44,394 bases of DNA from Nocardiopsis salina YIM 90010 (lineage in GTDB: Bacteria > Actinomycetota > Actinomycetes > Streptosporangiales > Streptosporangiaceae), in NCBI RefSeq assembly GCF_000341025.1, contig NZ_ANBF01000032.1, positions 53,823-98,216 on the forward strand. The letters run 5' to 3'. The position numbers and the translations under genes were made by a program. Shown piece by piece: positions 42,366-44,394 of this stretch. The notes under the pieces were generated by a model. It saw only the letters and a list, made by a program, of their open reading frames with translations. It searched no databases and was not told where the DNA came from. Each line of letters opens with the position of its first letter. Positions within the stretch are counted from its first letter, which is position 1.

Positions 42366-43658
42366 TCAGGACGCGGCGCCGGTGTCGACCGAGCGCACGG
42401 CGTCCAGGAGGATGTCGCGGCCCTCGGCGGCGTCGGCGTCCGACAGCGTCAGTGGCGGCGCCATGCGCAGGACGTTGCCCTGGAGCCCGCCCTTGCCGAC
42501 CAGAAGCCCCCGCTCGCGGGCGGCTTCGAGTACCTGCCCGGCCAGCGCGGGGGAGGGGCCGCCGGTGGCGGGATCGGCCATCTCGATTGCGAACATCAGG
42601 CCCTTGCCACGCACGTCCTTGACCGAGTCCAGCTCACGCAGGGCCAGAAGCCCGTCCAGGAGCGTGGTGCCCTGGCGCAGTGCGTTGGACTGCAGGTCGT
42701 GGTCGAGCACGTACTTCAGGGTCGCGCGGGCCGCGGCGGTGGAGACCGGGTTCCCGCCGAAGGTGGCCACACCCAGTGCGGGCAGACCGTCCATGAGGTC
42801 GCCGCGTGCGACGACGCCGCCGATCGCGAACCCGTTGCCCAGGCCCTTGGCGAAGGTCATCGCGTCCGGGGTCACTCCGTGGTTGTCGATGCCGAAGAAC
42901 CCGGTCCCGGTGCGGCCCCAGCCGGTCTGGACCTCGTCGGAGATCATGAGGATCCCGTGCTCGTCGAGGACCTCCTTGTAGGCACCCAGGAGGCCGTCCG
43001 GCGGCATCTGGAATCCGTTCACCCCCTGCACCGGCTCGGCGATCATGCACGCGACCTTCGGGGAGGCCGTGGCGAGCACGTCGCGCAGGTCGGCCACGCA
43101 CGCATCGATGTATTCGCGCTCGCTCATGTGCCGGAACGCGGGCGAGGCGTGGTCGGTCCCGTGCAGGTAGTGCACGTTCAGCGGCGACAGAGACGAGTTC
43201 TTCCACGCCCGGTTCCCGGTCACCGCGACGGTGCCGAATGAGCGCCCGTGATAGCTCCCGCGCAGCGCCAGCACCTCGTCGCTGCCGCGCGCGTGGGTGG
43301 CCAGCAGCAGTGCGGTCTCGTTGGCCTCGGTGCCGGAGTTGGTGAAGAAGACCTTCGCGTCGGGGATCCCCGAGAGCTCGGCGATCTGCTCGGCGAGTTC
43401 GACCTGGTGGCGGATGAGGTACAGGGTCGAGGTGTGCGCGACCCCCGTCGCGATCTGGGCCTCGACCGCCTCGCGCACCTCGGCCACGTCGTAGCCGAGC
43501 ATGTTGGTCACGATCCCGGTGAAGAAGTCGAGGTAGGAGCTGCCTTCGGAGTCGGTGACACGCGCCCCCTTGCCGCCGGTGATCTCCAGCGGCGACTCGT
43601 AGTAGAGGGGCATCCAGGAGGGCAGGACCGCGCGGTGGCGCGAGTGGAGTTCGGACAT
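42366..43658 (-). CDS. Class III aminotransferase (beta-alanine/GABA type)
   Basis: The 430-residue PLP enzyme has the class III markers: VFFTNSGTEANETALLLA (substrate and PLP phosphate region), GSYHGRSFGTVAVTG, AEPVQGVNGFQMPPDGLL and ISDEVQTGWGRTGTGFFG. The PLP lysine lies in TFAKGLGNGFAIGG, and FGGNPVSTAAA follows. It probably moves the amino group of beta-alanine or an omega-amino acid onto an oxo acid, giving the semialdehyde that the downstream mmsA enzyme oxidises. ATG at 43658 is preferred over an ATG 31 codons upstream, which lies in the operator region. The genes diverge from pucR. Confidence 0.9.
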   Translation of the reverse strand: MSELHSRHRAVLPSWMPLYYESPLEITGGKGARVTDSEGSSYLDFFTGIVTNMLGYDVAEVREAVEAQIATGVAHTSTLYLIRHQVELAEQIAELSGIPDAKVFFTNSGTEANETALLLATHARGSDEVLALRGSYHGRSFGTVAVTGNRAWKNSSLSPLNVHYLHGTDHASPAFRHMSEREYIDACVADLRDVLATASPKVACMIAEPVQGVNGFQMPPDGLLGAYKEVLDEHGILMISDEVQTGWGRTGTGFFGIDNHGVTPDAMTFAKGLGNGFAIGGVVARGDLMDGLPALGVATFGGNPVSTAAARATLKYVLDHDLQSNALRQGTTLLDGLLALRELDSVKDVRGKGLMFAIEMADPATGGPSPALAGQVLEAARERGLLVGKGGLQGNVLRMAPPLTLSDADAAEGRDILLDAVRSVDTGAAS

Positions 43659-43700
43659 GGCCCCAGTCTCGCCCGGCGTCCCCGGCTTGGCCAGAACCAC

Positions 43701-43739
43701 CATGTTGACAACATGCTGGGCTGATTTACATGCTGTAAA
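43701..43739. promoter_or_regulatory. Double operator in the divergent pucR-aminotransferase region
   Basis: CATGTTG-A-CAACATG at 43701-43715 and TTTACA-TGC-TGTAAA at 43725-43739 are perfect inverted repeats. ACATGCTG recurs at 43711-43718 and 43728-43735, 17 bases apart. The region also holds TTGACA at 43705-43710, a possible pucR -35 box, with TACATG 16 bases later. PucR is the likely binder. Confidence 0.65.
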
Positions 43740-43740
43740 A

Positions 43741-44394
43741 GTGCTTCCCACCCTCGCCGAGGTCCTCGAACTTCCTGCCCTTCAACGTGCCCGGCCCCGT
43801 GTGGTCGTGGGCCGTGACCGCCTCGACGTCCCTGTCCGCTGGGTCCACATCGCCGAGGTCACCGACCTGGCCCACCTGCTGCGCGGTGGTGAACTCGTAC
43901 TCAGCACCGGCATCGCCATGCCGGACGACCCCGACGCCCTGCGCCGCTACATCGACGATCTCGCCGCCGCCGGGGCCAGCGGCATCGCCGTCGAACTCGG
44001 CCGCAAGTACCACGCCGAACTCCCCGAGGCCTTCCGCGAGGCCGCCCGCTCGGCCGGTCTGCCCGTCGTCCTGCTCGACCGCGAGGCCCGCTTCGTCGAG
44101 ATCACCGAGGCCGTGCACGTGCGGGTGGTCAATGAACAGCTCGAGGAACTGCGCGAGTCCGACCACCTGCACTCGGTCTTCACCCGGCTCTCCGTCGAGG
44201 GCGCCGACACCGGGCGCATCCTCGCCGAGGTCGCCCGCATCTCCGGCTGCCCCGTGGTGCTGGAGAACCTCAGCCACCAGGTGCTGGCCTGCGACCTCAA
44301 CGGCGAGGACCCCGGAACCCTCTTGACCTCCTGGGAGAGTCGCTCACGAGCCGTGCGCACCGGCAACCGGACCGTCCACGTACCCTCCAGCGGC
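43741..44394 (+). CDS. PucR-family transcription regulator (partial)
   Basis: The frame runs off the window after 218 codons. The N-terminal PucR (purine catabolism regulator-like) domain spans residues about 5-125: VLPTLAEVLELPALQRARPRVVVGRDRLDVPVRWVHIAEVTDLAHLLRGGELVLSTG. An interdomain coiled coil (VRVVNEQLEELRESDHLHSVFTRL) and the start of a GAF/GGDEF-like region follow. Such regulators control purine, pyrimidine, GABA or omega-amino acid use. It diverges from the aminotransferase-mmsA operon and probably controls it. The start is GTG at 43741, with no ribosome binding site, so the transcript may be almost leaderless. The C-terminal DNA-binding domain is outside the window. Confidence 0.85.
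   Translation, partial: MLPTLAEVLELPALQRARPRVVVGRDRLDVPVRWVHIAEVTDLAHLLRGGELVLSTGIAMPDDPDALRRYIDDLAAAGASGIAVELGRKYHAELPEAFREAARSAGLPVVLLDREARFVEITEAVHVRVVNEQLEELRESDHLHSVFTRLSVEGADTGRILAEVARISGCPVVLENLSHQVLACDLNGEDPGTLLTSWESRSRAVRTGNRTVHVPSSG

Overview
The window is high-GC actinobacterial chromosome. Three kinds of evidence point to Streptosporangiales, most like Nocardiopsis/Nocardiopsaceae: strong G/C bias at third codon positions with many GTG and TTG starts; actinobacterial markers (a SigR/RsrA thiol-stress pair, a WhiB1-type Wbl protein, DasR, PdtaS, the fused 2-oxoglutarate enzyme Kgd, a DUF6104 protein); and a gene order that, from memory, follows S. coelicolor SCO5216-SCO5281 and the M. 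tuberculosis Rv3217c-Rv3223c block. The genus is inference. I see no rRNA, tRNA, insertion sequence, integrase, prophage gene or CRISPR array, so this is core chromosome.

Layout. 1-5.3 kb: the end of a membrane protein, a DUF3068 protein, an SRAP (YedK/HMCES) protein, then thiC behind a TPP riboswitch, facing a methyltransferase. 5.4-6.7 kb: sigR-rsrA with a SigR-type promoter and an upstream in-frame start that would give a longer sigma isoform. 6.7-7.4 kb: an unusually AT-rich, hairpin-rich stretch ending in a 25-codon microprotein with a WSWW C-terminus. 7.4-10.3 kb: a canonical HD-GYP membrane protein, a degenerate partner and a one-domain biotin carrier. 10.3-14.8 kb: dasR and pdtaS diverging around a DasR-like site, whiB1, a diacylglycerol-kinase-like gene and a small membrane protein. 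14.9-19.2 kb: an acyltransferase, a SigB/SigF-family sigma with its anti-sigma, a GNAT, a methyltransferase and a small membrane protein. 19.3-23.7 kb: a polar amino acid ABC transporter diverging from malic enzyme. 23.8-30 kb: a DUF4097-PadR operon, DUF6104 and kgd. 30.4-35.8 kb: BlaI, MFS exporter, SUFU-domain protein, rlmN, a VTT-like membrane protein and an alpha/beta hydrolase. 35.9-40.6 kb: a TetR-controlled two-gene ABC exporter, a nitrilase-family amidase and a small zinc-ribbon protein. 40.8-44.4 kb: methylmalonate-semialdehyde dehydrogenase and a class III aminotransferase, diverging from a PucR regulator that runs off the window.

The main theme is stress and nutrient signalling: SigR/RsrA, HD-GYP proteins, DasR, PdtaS, WhiB1 and a SigB-type module lie within 12 kb, followed by central carbon enzymes (malic enzyme, Kgd) and amino acid or beta-alanine use. 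The best candidate for something undescribed is the structured AT-rich leader plus WSWW microprotein between rsrA and the HD-GYP pair. Most other novelty is regulatory: paired operators, leaderless divergent promoters and tandem palindromes.
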